NCBI RefSeq assembly: GCF_031202265.1
Contig: NZ_CP100604.1
Span: 1,178,001-1,242,000, forward strand
Length of the DNA stretch: 64,000 nucleotides
From: Bradyrhizobium sp. Ash2021
GTDB taxonomy: Bacteria; Pseudomonadota; Alphaproteobacteria; Rhizobiales; Xanthobacteraceae
Direction: 5' to 3'
Shown piece by piece: positions 1-8,575 of this stretch (within the stretch, counting starts at the first letter, position 1; every line of letters begins with the position of its first letter). A model generated the notes under the pieces. It was not told the DNA's origin, did no database searches, and saw nothing but the letters and a program-made list of their open reading frames with translations. Position numbers and translations under genes: made by a program.

Positions 1-372
1 TTTCCCGACATGGCGACGCTCGACGCCCAGTTCGACGAAGCCAAGATCGCGATGGGCGAAATCCGCTCGATCAAGGAACTCACCAAGTCGGACTGGAGCG
101 ACTATTGGGGCGCGGTCCAGCTCGTTCCGGATCGCAGCGGCGGCGAATACATATTGCCGGGCCGCCCCTGGCGCTTTTCCAGCGATGAACTGACGCCGAT
201 CGGCACACCGGCTTTCCAGGGCGAGCACAACAGGGAGGTGTTTCGCGAACTGGGCGTGAGCGAGGCGGAACTGCAGCGGCTCTCCGAGACCGGGGTGCTC
301 GTTACGCACCGTCGCGCGCTTGAACCCGAAGCTGCGGTCAAACCACGGGAGCCTGCCGGGCAGGCGGCTTGA
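1..372 (+). CDS. CaiB/BaiF family CoA-transferase, C-terminal part
   Basis: The frame is open from the first base of the window, so the gene starts upstream and only about the last 123 codons are visible. The segment with GEHNREVFRELG followed by a short helix and a hydrophobic end is the usual C-terminus of family III CoA-transferases, which move CoA between carboxylic acids in the cytoplasm. The tail after about residue 108 is Pro/Ala-rich and probably unstructured. The substrate cannot be told from this fragment. The gene runs in the same direction as the following HxlR regulator but is separated from it by about 117 bases. Confidence 0.75.
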   Translation, partial: FPDMATLDAQFDEAKIAMGEIRSIKELTKSDWSDYWGAVQLVPDRSGGEYILPGRPWRFSSDELTPIGTPAFQGEHNREVFRELGVSEAELQRLSETGVLVTHRRALEPEAAVKPREPAGQAA

Positions 373-489
373 CCGCGCTGCCGCCCTCGGCGAAGCGATT
401 TCAAGATCGAAAAGGGGCAGGCGGACAGCACGGCTCTCCTGCTATAAGCGATCGGGAATCACCGAGGGTAAGAGACTGCGAGACACACC

Positions 490-1044
490 GTGAAGCGCTC
501 CGGTTCCTCCAACAAGGAATGCTCCATCGCCCGTGCCATGGAGGTGGTCGGCGACCGCTGGTCGATCCTGCTGCTGCGGGAAGCCTATTATGGGACCAGG
601 CGGTTCGACGAGTTTCAATACTATCTTGGCGTTGCGCCGAACATTCTCAGCGCGCGGCTGAAGAAGTTCGTTGATCTCGGCATGATGACGCGCGTGCCGT
701 TGCCGGAGCATGGCGGGCGTTACGAATATGTCTTGACCAAAAAGGGCCGCGATTTTTTTCCGACCTACCTGGCACTTAAAAAGTGGGGCGATGACTGGCT
801 TGCCGAGCCGGCAGGGCCGCAGGTGGTTTTCAAGGATCGCAGCAGCGGACGGCAAATCGAATATCCCACCTTGCTGTCAGCGCGCGGCAAGCCGTTGCAG
901 CTCGAAGACGTCGAAATTGTCGCGGGCTCTGGCGCCGTGCCTTTCAACCGGAAGCGATTCGGCGGTCAACTCCCGCGCGCAAAGGTCAATCCGGAACGTG
1001 CCAGTCTAGTTCTGCGCAAATCCGTAGCCGATAAGGACAAATAA
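490..1044 (+). CDS. HxlR-family transcriptional regulator
   Basis: A 184-residue protein starting at GTG. The N-terminal 110 residues are a MarR/HxlR-type winged helix: the cysteine near the start (KECSIARAMEV), GDRWSILLLREA, the recognition-helix region NILSARLKKFVDLG and the wing with YEYVLTKKG are all hallmarks of HxlR. HxlR proteins bind DNA as dimers and often answer to redox or aldehyde stress. The 70-residue C-terminal extension is of unknown role. The convergent SDR gene downstream could be a target, but no operator was recognised. Confidence 0.88.
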   Translation: MKRSGSSNKECSIARAMEVVGDRWSILLLREAYYGTRRFDEFQYYLGVAPNILSARLKKFVDLGMMTRVPLPEHGGRYEYVLTKKGRDFFPTYLALKKWGDDWLAEPAGPQVVFKDRSSGRQIEYPTLLSARGKPLQLEDVEIVAGSGAVPFNRKRFGGQLPRAKVNPERASLVLRKSVADKDK

Positions 1045-1353
1045 TGCTGTGGTTTGCCTGATGCGGGCGCAAACCCTCCGCCACCACCGGCCGCTGGACC
1101 TGGAGCGACCGCTCAGGAAGCGCGCGATGGTCGGGCTATTGGACGGTGCAACGTATTTGAAGAACGCTTAGGGATGCCCGGCGCCCGGCAAATCGAAAAA
1201 GGAGTTCTGAAGTGGCAAACAACTAGCTGATCACGGGAACGAGCTGCGGCTCTGGCCGTACTTTGACAGAAATCAGAACCGCAACATCAGCTCCAGATTG
1301 TTCGTCGAAAGTCCGAGGTAAATGACGTGCTTTGCGATTGCATCTGCCTGCCG
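1045..1353. other. Intergenic region, nothing recognised
   Basis: About 310 bases between the HxlR gene and the convergent SDR gene. I see no credible reading frame, RNA gene or strong terminator hairpin here. Confidence 0.5.
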
Positions 1354-2265
1354 TCAATTGAAAGACGTCTCTGCGAGTTTCTCGGAAACTTCCCAAAGTC
1401 TCGCTGCCCTTGCCGCGTCGCGGGCCTGGGGCATGATCAGGGCCGGCGCCGGGGCGCCTCGCAATTCGCCGAGTCCGCCGGGTCCATAATAGGCGCCCGG
1501 CGTTGCTTTTGGGCTCGTCGCCGCGAACAGGATCGGTCGGGCTCCGTCGGTTGCCGATTGACCAAAAAACGGAGCGGCGAAATCGCTCGCAAGAGAAAGC
1601 AAACCGCCCGGACCGCTCGCGAAGAGGCCCGTGCGGGCAAATCCCGGATGGGCCGCATTGCTGGTCAAGTTCCAGCCGGTCGCGTCACTCCGCCGTTGCA
1701 GTTCAAGCGCAAACATCAGCATCGCGAGCTTGGATTGCCCATACGCCTTCCATGGCGAGTATACCCGCGCTCCCTGCAAATCATCGAAATCGATGAACGC
1801 GGTTCGGTGCGCCAGGCTGCTGACATTTACGACGCGTGGCCCGCTCGCCCGGCGCAACAATGGCATCAGCCGAGCCGTGAGAGCAAAGTGACCCAGATAG
1901 TTTGTTCCAAACTGCATTTCAAAGCCGTCTGTCGTGGTTTGCCGGCGCGGCAGTGCCATCACTCCTGCATTGTTTATCAGGAGATCCAGCGACTGCCGGG
2001 AATGCATCCGCTGCGAAAAATCTGCGATGGACGCAAGGTTGGCCAGATCGAGCGGCTCGTAGCTTAACCGAGCGCCGGACACTTCACGATTGATCTTCTC
2101 GATCGCAGACTGCCCCTTCCGATTGTCGCGGCCGGTCACAATGACCTCTGCCCCGGCCTTGGCCAACGCCAGGGCGGTCTCGTAACCGAGACCGCCCGTC
2201 GCCCCCGTCACGATCGCCGATCTGCCGAGTTGCGAGGGGATTTCAGCCTGCGCCGAAACGGCCAT
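1354..2265 (-). CDS. Short-chain dehydrogenase/reductase (SDR)
   Basis: A 303-residue NAD(P)-dependent oxidoreductase. The Rossmann motif TGATGGLG lies near residue 20, NNAG near residue 97 and the catalytic YGQSK (YxxxK) near residue 170. The length and the N-terminal extension resemble the retinol-dehydrogenase/WW-oxidoreductase-like subgroup, which acts on alcohol or keto groups of hydrophobic compounds. The substrate is not predictable. It starts 44 bases downstream of the end of the secreted-protein gene on the same strand, so the two may be co-transcribed and share control by the TetR regulator at 3068-3649. Confidence 0.88.
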   Translation of the reverse strand: MAVSAQAEIPSQLGRSAIVTGATGGLGYETALALAKAGAEVIVTGRDNRKGQSAIEKINREVSGARLSYEPLDLANLASIADFSQRMHSRQSLDLLINNAGVMALPRRQTTTDGFEMQFGTNYLGHFALTARLMPLLRRASGPRVVNVSSLAHRTAFIDFDDLQGARVYSPWKAYGQSKLAMLMFALELQRRSDATGWNLTSNAAHPGFARTGLFASGPGGLLSLASDFAAPFFGQSATDGARPILFAATSPKATPGAYYGPGGLGELRGAPAPALIMPQARDAARAARLWEVSEKLAETSFN

Positions 2266-2309
2266 GAAGGAGATCCTTGCTCAGGAGATTAAGTCACTTC
2301 GCAACAGGC

Positions 2310-2978
2310 TCACTTCCGGATCAACGGGATCTGGAGGTTGGTGGGGCGGTTCTGCTCCGTATCAAACCCGCGGCCGTCAATGTTGCGCGCGCCCCAGAAC
2401 AGCAGGTCGCCTTTAAGGTAGACGAGGTCGTACTCCATGAAGTTCGTCCCTTCTTTCAGAGCGAAGGGAGCGAAGCTCTTTCCGAATACGCTCTGAGGCG
2501 TGTTGACCGCCCAAGGAGCGTATCCAGCCGACGCGACCTTATTGAGCACATCGGCAAATCCCTGCGCGAGCGGAGTTACCTCGTAGCTCTCGTCGGCAAC
2601 GAAGTCGAGCTTCTGCGCTCCCGGCGCGATCGGGTGTGAGCCTTGCCACAGCATGTGGCCGCCAATCCTGGTGCGTGCGAGCGGCACCGCCCCGTACGGG
2701 TCGGCCGAGTTGACGATCTCGAGTTCGAATCGATCCGACGGCAGATATTTGAATGCGCGCTTGAGGTAGAATGGTTTGAGCGAGCCGTCCGGGTTCTTGC
2801 TCGGCCGCACCTCCGGAGCGATGCTTTCCCAGTTTCCGAGCATTGCTTGCTTGATTTTCGCTGTGTCTGTTTCCATGCCGCTTGCCCTTGGTTGATTAGA
2901 GGGGGACTGCGCCGCGGCCTCGCCGATTCCGCCGATCACCAGAAAGAATAGTAGCGATGACCTGATGGCTTTGCGCAT
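2310..2978 (-). CDS. Conserved secreted protein, possibly APCDD1-like
   Basis: I chose the start at 2978 (MRKAIRSS...) because CGGAG lies 7 bases upstream; an in-frame ATG at 3002 would add eight residues but has no such site and abuts the operators. The first 25 residues form a signal peptide ending near EAAAQ. The mature part of about 195 residues has a GNWES segment and a predicted beta-rich body. I do not recognise the family with certainty; the lipocalin-like APCDD1 group is a guess. It is divergent from a TetR gene, with two palindromic operators in the shared region, so it is very likely a target of that repressor. Confidence 0.65.
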   Translation of the reverse strand: MRKAIRSSLLFFLVIGGIGEAAAQSPSNQPRASGMETDTAKIKQAMLGNWESIAPEVRPSKNPDGSLKPFYLKRAFKYLPSDRFELEIVNSADPYGAVPLARTRIGGHMLWQGSHPIAPGAQKLDFVADESYEVTPLAQGFADVLNKVASAGYAPWAVNTPQSVFGKSFAPFALKEGTNFMEYDLVYLKGDLLFWGARNIDGRGFDTEQNRPTNLQIPLIRK

Positions 2979-3007
2979 GCGCGTACTCCGGTGTGTATTC
3001 ATGTAAG

Positions 3008-3040
3008 TATGTCGACCGACATAGTATGTAGGTCGACATA
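3008..3040. promoter_or_regulatory. Two tandem TetR-type operators
   Basis: Two near-perfect 16-bp palindromes lie side by side in the divergent promoter region: 3008-3023 (half-sites TATGTCG and CGACATA) and 3025-3040 (TATGTAG and CGACATA). Centre-to-centre spacing is 17 bp. Together they also form an outer inverted repeat. Position and shape fit autoregulatory binding sites for the TetR-family protein at 3068-3649 that also control the leftward secreted-protein gene. Confidence 0.75.
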
Positions 3041-3067
3041 CCGATCGTCAAGTGCTATTTGGGGGAC

Positions 3068-3649
3068 ATGAGCGACAAGCCTGATTCCAAAGAGAAAACC
3101 ATCATCGCGGCGGCCAAACTCCTGCGTCGTCAGGGCTATAACGGCACCGCGCTGAGCGACATTCTGGCCGCAGCCGGCTCGCCCCGCGGTTCGCTCTATT
3201 TCCATTTCCCGAACGGCAAAGAAGAGATAGCGGTTGCTGCCCTGACATACGCCGGAGATTCTGTCCGCCAAGCCATCGCAGGGGCCGCAAAGACATCGAA
3301 GTCCGCCGATGAGTTCTTGATCCGGATCGTCCGTGGCATGGCGGCAGATCTGGAGCGATCCGATTTCAAGGAGGGATGCCCGATTGCGCCAACGGCGCTC
3401 GATATGTCAGGGGCATCGGAAGCGTTGACCGCAGCAGCGGGTGCCGCGTTTCAGAGCTGGGAGCAAGAGATCGCGACCAGTCTGCAGTCGTTCCACTTCA
3501 ACGCCGAGCGCGCCAAGCTGCTGGCGACTGCAGCGCTGAGTCAGTTCGAGGGAGCGCTGCTGCTCGCGCGCACCTATCGCCGCCTGGAGCCCTTGCAGCG
3601 CGCCGAGGAGCCGATCCGAGCGCTGGTCCAGGCATTTGCCAGGACTTAG
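3068..3649 (+). CDS. TetR/AcrR-family regulator (LmrA/YxaF type)
   Basis: A 193-residue repressor. The N-terminal helix-turn-helix covers about residues 8-52 and ends with GSLYFHFPNGKEE, the usual TetR recognition helix and following helix. The C-terminal region with DFKEGCPIAPTALD matches the ligand domain of the LmrA/YxaF branch. I prefer ATG 3068 over an in-frame TTG at 3059. It probably represses itself and the divergent secreted-protein gene through the palindromes at 3008-3040; the ligand is unknown. Confidence 0.88.
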   Translation: MSDKPDSKEKTIIAAAKLLRRQGYNGTALSDILAAAGSPRGSLYFHFPNGKEEIAVAALTYAGDSVRQAIAGAAKTSKSADEFLIRIVRGMAADLERSDFKEGCPIAPTALDMSGASEALTAAAGAAFQSWEQEIATSLQSFHFNAERAKLLATAALSQFEGALLLARTYRRLEPLQRAEEPIRALVQAFART

Positions 3650-4061
3650 TTGCGATCGCAGGACGCGGCCTCAGGAGCGCATTCGGGGCGGGCGTCTTGC
3701 GAAAGTTCAATGGAGTGAGTTTACGCGCTTTCAGTGGCATCGAGTTGCGTCGACCTTTGCGAGTTCCGAAGTCCTCGCGACCCATGACCTATTTGGCGTC
3801 TTCGATGCCAGCACGGAGCATTGAAGGAATCTGCCTCGCTATCGTGGCGGGCGTGTCGCGTTCCTTCTTGAACCAGAATAACGACCAGGAAAGCGCGTGG
3901 GACTATTACACCATCAAGGAAACCGTGCCAGGCGACGAGGCTTTCCAGCCGCTGTCCGAGTCCAGGTGTCGTCTAGTGACACGATGACAACTGAGCGGCC
4001 TGGGGTACACGCTCTCAGGCACTTTCCGATCGTGACGCAAATCACCTCCATCGAAGGCACG
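3650..4061. other. Intergenic region, no supported gene
   Basis: About 410 bases between the TetR gene and the convergent MATE gene. An open frame on the + strand covers part of it but has no recognisable protein character and no convincing start, so it is left unannotated. Confidence 0.45.
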
Positions 4062-5384
4062 CTACTCATAGCCGGAGCGGCTAACCAGAGGTGGCAATGC
4101 GAACAGGCCGAAAGCGACCATTCCCAACGCCACGGCAACGAAATTCCATGTGACGTCGGCCTTTAACCAGACAACCACAAAGCCCCCGAGCACCGCGATG
4201 GCGGCCCTGAGCAGAGCGGCGAGGACAGAGGCTCCCATCTGTCTGGTCGCTTGTCCGACGCAATAAAGAACATAGCCGAGCCCAAAGAATCCAAAAAACG
4301 GCCCGACGCGGTGCAGATATTCTGCGCCAACCTGCAGCACGGACGGATCCTGGCTGAAAATTCCGATCCACAGCTTCGGAAAAGCAGCCGCGGCCAGTCC
4401 GATCGATTCGGTCAGGGCGCAGGCCATCAGAACACCAGCCCATGACGCCCTTACGGCCCGTTCGATCTTGCCGGCACCGAGGTTCGCGCTCACCACGATT
4501 CCGACCGGACCGCCGACGCCGTAGGCAAGGGGCACCAAAAGAAACTCCAGCCGCGAGCCGGCACTATAACCTGCCAAAGCCTCGATCCCGCCCATTCCCA
4601 CATAGGCCGTGACGATCGCGAGTGTCAGGTTCGTGGTGGCCGAGACGATGGCCGACATTCCGCCGACACGGAGAATCGCAAGCGCCGGGGCGAGGGAGAG
4701 TTTTGGCACGCGAAATGACGGCTTGAGGACGCCGAACTTGCCCCAGAGGTAGGCTGCGTAGGCAAGGGTTCCGAAAGCGTAATACACGAGCATCGCCACG
4801 GCGCCGCCCGACGGACCAAGCCCTGGATAACCAAAGGCGCCAAAGATCAATGCCGGCGAAAGCGGGACAAGGATCAAGGCTCCGCCACCGACCACGATCA
4901 CTGGGACCTGCAAGTTGCCGGTGCCACGAACCACGGCCATCAGCAGGTTGAACAACCAGATCAGCGTGGCGCCCGCAAAAATGGTGGACGAATACGAGAG
5001 AGCAATTGCGAGAGCATTTCCGGAGATGCCCATGTGGCCGTAGAGGCCTGGACCCAACACAACCATGACGGCTGTTGTCGCGAGGCCAAGCGGAACACTT
5101 AAGGTGACGGCGTACCACGCATATTCACTTGCGGCGTCCATCCGGCCGGTCCCAAGGGCGCGTGCGACGGTCGTGACAAACCCGCCGCCGATCGCGCCCT
5201 GGGCGACGGAGAGCACCAGCGAAACCAGCGGAAATACCGGCGCGACGCCGGCCAGAGCATCCACACCCAGTCGCGAAACGAAATAGACTTCGAGCAATCC
5301 GATCAGGACCTGGACGGTCATGACGGCGGCATTGGGTATTGCCAGCCGCATGATTGTGGGCACGATTGGCTGCTCCAGCAGCAT
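4062..5384 (-). CDS. MATE-family multidrug/cation efflux transporter
   Basis: A polytopic membrane protein of about 440 residues with roughly twelve hydrophobic helices. It begins LLEQPIVPTIMRLAIPN, as MATE proteins typically do, and has the internal pseudo-repeat of two six-helix bundles. MATE proteins export drugs or other cationic compounds in exchange for H+ or Na+. The frame stays open upstream to 5663, but that part is not membrane-like and would run into the LysR promoter. I therefore favour ATG 5384, though a start slightly upstream is possible because related proteins carry a few residues before this point. It is divergent from the LysR gene, its likely regulator. Confidence 0.85.
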   Translation of the reverse strand: MLLEQPIVPTIMRLAIPNAAVMTVQVLIGLLEVYFVSRLGVDALAGVAPVFPLVSLVLSVAQGAIGGGFVTTVARALGTGRMDAASEYAWYAVTLSVPLGLATTAVMVVLGPGLYGHMGISGNALAIALSYSSTIFAGATLIWLFNLLMAVVRGTGNLQVPVIVVGGGALILVPLSPALIFGAFGYPGLGPSGGAVAMLVYYAFGTLAYAAYLWGKFGVLKPSFRVPKLSLAPALAILRVGGMSAIVSATTNLTLAIVTAYVGMGGIEALAGYSAGSRLEFLLVPLAYGVGGPVGIVVSANLGAGKIERAVRASWAGVLMACALTESIGLAAAAFPKLWIGIFSQDPSVLQVGAEYLHRVGPFFGFFGLGYVLYCVGQATRQMGASVLAALLRAAIAVLGGFVVVWLKADVTWNFVAVALGMVAFGLFALPPLVSRSGYE

Positions 5385-5644
5385 GTGGGTACGGGAGTCA
5401 AAATCTGCGGCTTGACCGCGAGGCTGCCGGCTCGCTTCCGGGTGCCGGCGGCTTATGGCCGGCGCATCGATTCCGGAAAATCCGGCGCGAGCTTCGCGCG
5501 ATTGTCGGCTGCACTTTTCGGATCGTGAAAGTTTGCCGGTTTGGCATGACATGACGTGGGAGGCTTGCATGGCGGGTGCTCCATCTCGGACCTGTCGATT
5601 ACTTCCGACAAGGCCGCGGATCGAACGATAAGATTTGACAACAC

Positions 5645-5663
5645 TTGTTAGCGCTTCTAACAA
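5645..5663. promoter_or_regulatory. Inverted repeat upstream of LysR gene
   Basis: TTGTTAG (5645-5651) and CTAACAA (5657-5663) form a perfect 7-bp inverted repeat with a 5-base spacer, 8 bases before the LysR ATG. It contains the T-N11-A pattern of LysR boxes and probably serves autoregulation. Confidence 0.5.
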
Positions 5664-5670
5664 CTCGCGA

Positions 5671-6549
5671 ATGGCACGATTACCGTCGCTGGAGACCTTG
5701 CGGGTGTTCGAGGTGGCCTGCCGCCACGGCAGCTACTCCGAGGCGGCGCGCGAATTGCACGTGACGCACAGCGCCGTCAGCCAGCGAATAAGACAGCTGG
5801 AAGAAGAACTGGGGCTCACCCTTTTCGAGCGGCAGGGCAACCGAATGGTGCCCACGTCCAGCGGAGTTAGACTGCAGGCCGGCGTCAAAAACGCTTTCTC
5901 GGAATTGAGCGCATCGCTCGGCAGCATCAAGACGTATCGGACCGACGCAGAAATTACCGTAAGCCTGCTGCCGGTCATGGCGGCCCGGTGGCTGGTTCCG
6001 CGCCTTCCTCGTTTCAAGGCGCGGTTTCCGCACATCAATCTGCACGTCAAGACGGCTCAGTCTCTGGCCAACTTCAAATCAGACGGTGTCGACGTCGCAA
6101 TCCGGTTCGGGATGGGCGATTGGAAAGGACTCCGGGCCATCAAGCTTCTCGAGGAAGAGTTTTTCCCGGTATGCAGTCCGAGCCTCAACGGCGGGCGTCT
6201 GCCGAAAGATCCCGCATCGATTTTATCGGAGCCGCTGCTGATCGACCGCAACTTGTCGTGGCGCGCCTGGTTCAGGTCTGCCGGTTTGAAGCTTGATCGC
6301 GATATCGCAGGCACTTCCTTTACCGACACAAACGCGCTCATGGAGGCCGCGGTGACAGGACAGGGGATTGCGCTCGGGCGCCTGTCGTTCACAGGATCGG
6401 ATATCCTGGCCGGAAAGCTGGTTCGCTTGTCCGAACACAGCCTGCGCGTTTCCTACTGCCATTATGCGGTTTACCCGATGTCGTCGGAGTCCAACCCGGC
6501 CTTGGTGGCCTTCCGGGATTGGCTGATTGAAGAAGCGCGTCGCACTTAG
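5671..6549 (+). CDS. LysR-family regulator, GcvA-like
   Basis: A 292-residue regulator. The winged helix near residues 5-65 carries AARELHVTHSAVSQRIRQLE, which is very close to the GcvA branch. The rest is the periplasmic-binding-like effector domain. I chose ATG 5671 because the protein then begins MARLPSLETLRVFE as relatives do. It is divergent from the MATE gene. The stop codon TAG at 6547-6549 is part of the TTAG target duplicated by the adjacent insertion sequence, so the protein was not altered by that insertion. Confidence 0.9.
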   Translation: MARLPSLETLRVFEVACRHGSYSEAARELHVTHSAVSQRIRQLEEELGLTLFERQGNRMVPTSSGVRLQAGVKNAFSELSASLGSIKTYRTDAEITVSLLPVMAARWLVPRLPRFKARFPHINLHVKTAQSLANFKSDGVDVAIRFGMGDWKGLRAIKLLEEEFFPVCSPSLNGGRLPKDPASILSEPLLIDRNLSWRAWFRSAGLKLDRDIAGTSFTDTNALMEAAVTGQGIALGRLSFTGSDILAGKLVRLSEHSLRVSYCHYAVYPMSSESNPALVAFRDWLIEEARRT

Positions 6550-7980
6550 CAATACAGTTGCCTTTTGTGAGGTTTTCTGAATCCATGGGCAACCATGATT
6601 CGAACATCGTGGACGCGGACAGCGTCGATTGAAGAGACGCTTGCGTTGTGGGCGGCGTCGCTTCGGGAGATCAAGAAGCGGATACGTCCATTGTTCGGGC
6701 AAGAGCGTGTTGCGAAGAATGCTGGCTTGTTTCTGGAAGGTCTGCTTGGAGATGAGCAACGCAAGACTGGTTGGATGCGCGCTGAGGCCGCAGGCGATCC
6801 TGGTCCATGGCGGCAACAGGCGATCCTGGGTCGCAGGGATTGGGATGCGGATGCCTTGCGCGATATCGTCCGCGATTATGTCATCGAGCATTTGGCGGAC
6901 GATGACGCGGTCCTCGTGATCGATGAGACCGGCTTTCTCAAACAGGGCAAAGCGTCGTGCGGCGTGGCGCGTCAGTACACTGGTTCGGCGGGCAAGATCA
7001 CGAACTGCCAGATCGGCGTCTTCGCGGCCTACGTTTCGTGCCACGGTCATGCTTTCATCGACCGCGCGCTGTATCTTCCGAAGGAATGGACCGACGATCC
7101 AGATCGACTGAAAGCCGCATACGTGCCCCCCGATACCGGCTTTGCGACCAAACCAAAGCTTGCGACGAGAATGATCGCACGCGCCATAGCCGCGCCTGTC
7201 CCGTTCAAGTGGGTTGCAGGCGATACGGTCTACGGTGTCGGTGACATTGAACAGCAACTGCGTCGCGCAGGCAAAGGCTATGTCCTGGGGGTCAGCAGCG
7301 CGCATGTATTTCGATCCTGGGGCAAGCGTCGATCGGTCGCCGGCACGGCTGCCGACATCGCCCTGACGCGGCGTGCGTCCGACTGGAAACGCCTGTCAGC
7401 AGGGGCCGGAACCAAAGGACCGCGGCTGCATGATTGGTGCTATCTCGAATTGGCCGACCTGGCCGGAGAACCAAACGACGAAAATCCGGGCCTTTGGACA
7501 CGCGGTCTGCTGATCCGTCGTCGTATCGCCGATGGCGATCTCGCCTTCTTCACCACCTGGTGCCCAGCGGCAACATCGATCGAAACACTGGTGGGGGTCG
7601 AAGGCCATCGGTGGGCAATCGAGGACAGTTTCGAGACCGCCAAGAACGAGTTCGGGCTCGACCACAACGAGAGCAGATCCTGGCACGGCTGGCATCGCCA
7701 CGTTTCCATGGCGATGCTCGCCTTCGCCATGATGGCGGTGATCCGCCATCGCGCCAATCCGCCGGCGCCAAAAAAACCAAACGCCGAACCACGGCAAGGG
7801 TCAAACCACAGCCACGCCGTCGTTGATCCGATGGTCGATCCAGGAAGTCCGACGCATTGCCGTCAGGCTCGCGCGAAAGCGGATACAACCCGCACACATC
7901 ATCGCATGGTCACTCTGGCGTAGAGCTCATCAGGCGGTCGCTCAGCGAGCCCACTTCAAAGCAAAACGGCAACTGTAATG
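6550..7980 (+). mobile_element. IS701-family insertion sequence, 1431 bp
   Basis: The ends are terminal inverted repeats: left 6550-6567 (CAATACAGTTGCCTTTTG) and right 7962-7980, matching at about 16 of 18 positions. The element is flanked by the 4-bp direct repeat TTAG (6546-6549 and 7981-7984), which fits the YTAR target of IS701 elements. It sits exactly after the stop codon of the LysR gene. Confidence 0.9.
6595..7923 (+). CDS. IS701-family transposase, frameshifted near the C-terminus
   Basis: A 442-codon frame with the DDE transposase core: VLVIDETGFLKQGK holds the first catalytic aspartate, VAGDTVYG the second, and the glutamate is in RWAIEDSFETAKNE. The conserved family C-terminus (LIRWSIQEVRRIAVRLA... 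ending KAKRQL) is present but in another frame, ending at TAA 7976-7978. The switch maps to a run of seven A at 7770-7776. Reading with one A fewer joins the two parts. Either the gene is inactivated by a one-base insertion or it uses slippage on the A run. Confidence 0.85.
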   Translation: MIRTSWTRTASIEETLALWAASLREIKKRIRPLFGQERVAKNAGLFLEGLLGDEQRKTGWMRAEAAGDPGPWRQQAILGRRDWDADALRDIVRDYVIEHLADDDAVLVIDETGFLKQGKASCGVARQYTGSAGKITNCQIGVFAAYVSCHGHAFIDRALYLPKEWTDDPDRLKAAYVPPDTGFATKPKLATRMIARAIAAPVPFKWVAGDTVYGVGDIEQQLRRAGKGYVLGVSSAHVFRSWGKRRSVAGTAADIALTRRASDWKRLSAGAGTKGPRLHDWCYLELADLAGEPNDENPGLWTRGLLIRRRIADGDLAFFTTWCPAATSIETLVGVEGHRWAIEDSFETAKNEFGLDHNESRSWHGWHRHVSMAMLAFAMMAVIRHRANPPAPKKPNAEPRQGSNHSHAVVDPMVDPGSPTHCRQARAKADTTRTHHRMVTLA

Positions 7981-8053
7981 TTAGGCGGTTGAAGGGCCGC
8001 TCCTGGCGCAAAGCGGCCATTCCAAAGTTCGGCTGCGCCCGGTGCGGGACGTG

Positions 8054-8536
8054 CTACGAGATCGAAATGATCTCAAGCTTTTGGCCTGATGCGCCGACTT
8101 CATCCCCGACAGCTTTGCCCATCAGAAACCTTGCCACTGGGGATACGAAGGAAATCGAACCGGCCTTAGGGTCCGCTTCGTCCTCTCCCACGATGTGATA
8201 TTTCTGCACGCGCCCATCGTCGCGCCTGAAGGTCACGGTGCTCCCAAAGGCGACAGTGTCAGTCGACGTAGGATTGTTGACGACCTGAGCCGTCCGAACT
8301 CTCGCCACAAAGTAGCGCACATCACGCAACGGGATTGCCGCTTGCCGCCGTCGTTCATTCACGTCTTCGATCTTCTGCGCCGTCTCGTATGCCTCGCGAG
8401 CCAGATGGAGCTGAAATTCCAGAGCCTCTAATCCCGCTTCCGTAACGAGGTTCGGATGAGGTGAAACCGGGCGGTCGGGCAGCAGAGTCTCCGACGCAGT
8501 TTCGGCACTGTCTTCCTTGGTGAAGGCAACACTCAA
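8054..8536 (-). CDS. GreA/GreB-family transcription elongation factor
   Basis: A 160-residue protein with the Gre layout: an N-terminal helical coiled coil (about residues 30-85) and a C-terminal FKBP-like beta domain with VAFGSTVTFRRDDGR and SPVARFLMGKAVGDEV. Gre factors enter the RNA polymerase secondary channel and stimulate transcript cleavage in arrested complexes. The start is TTG at 8536, supported by a strong GGAGG five bases upstream. The coiled-coil tip has no obvious paired acidic residues, so cleavage activity is uncertain; it may be a paralogue such as the Rnk/GreB-like group. It stands alone. Confidence 0.85.
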   Translation of the reverse strand: MSVAFTKEDSAETASETLLPDRPVSPHPNLVTEAGLEALEFQLHLAREAYETAQKIEDVNERRRQAAIPLRDVRYFVARVRTAQVVNNPTSTDTVAFGSTVTFRRDDGRVQKYHIVGEDEADPKAGSISFVSPVARFLMGKAVGDEVGASGQKLEIISIS

Positions 8537-8575
8537 GTCAGCCTCCTTTTTCGTGAGATATGGTAGGGCGCTTCA

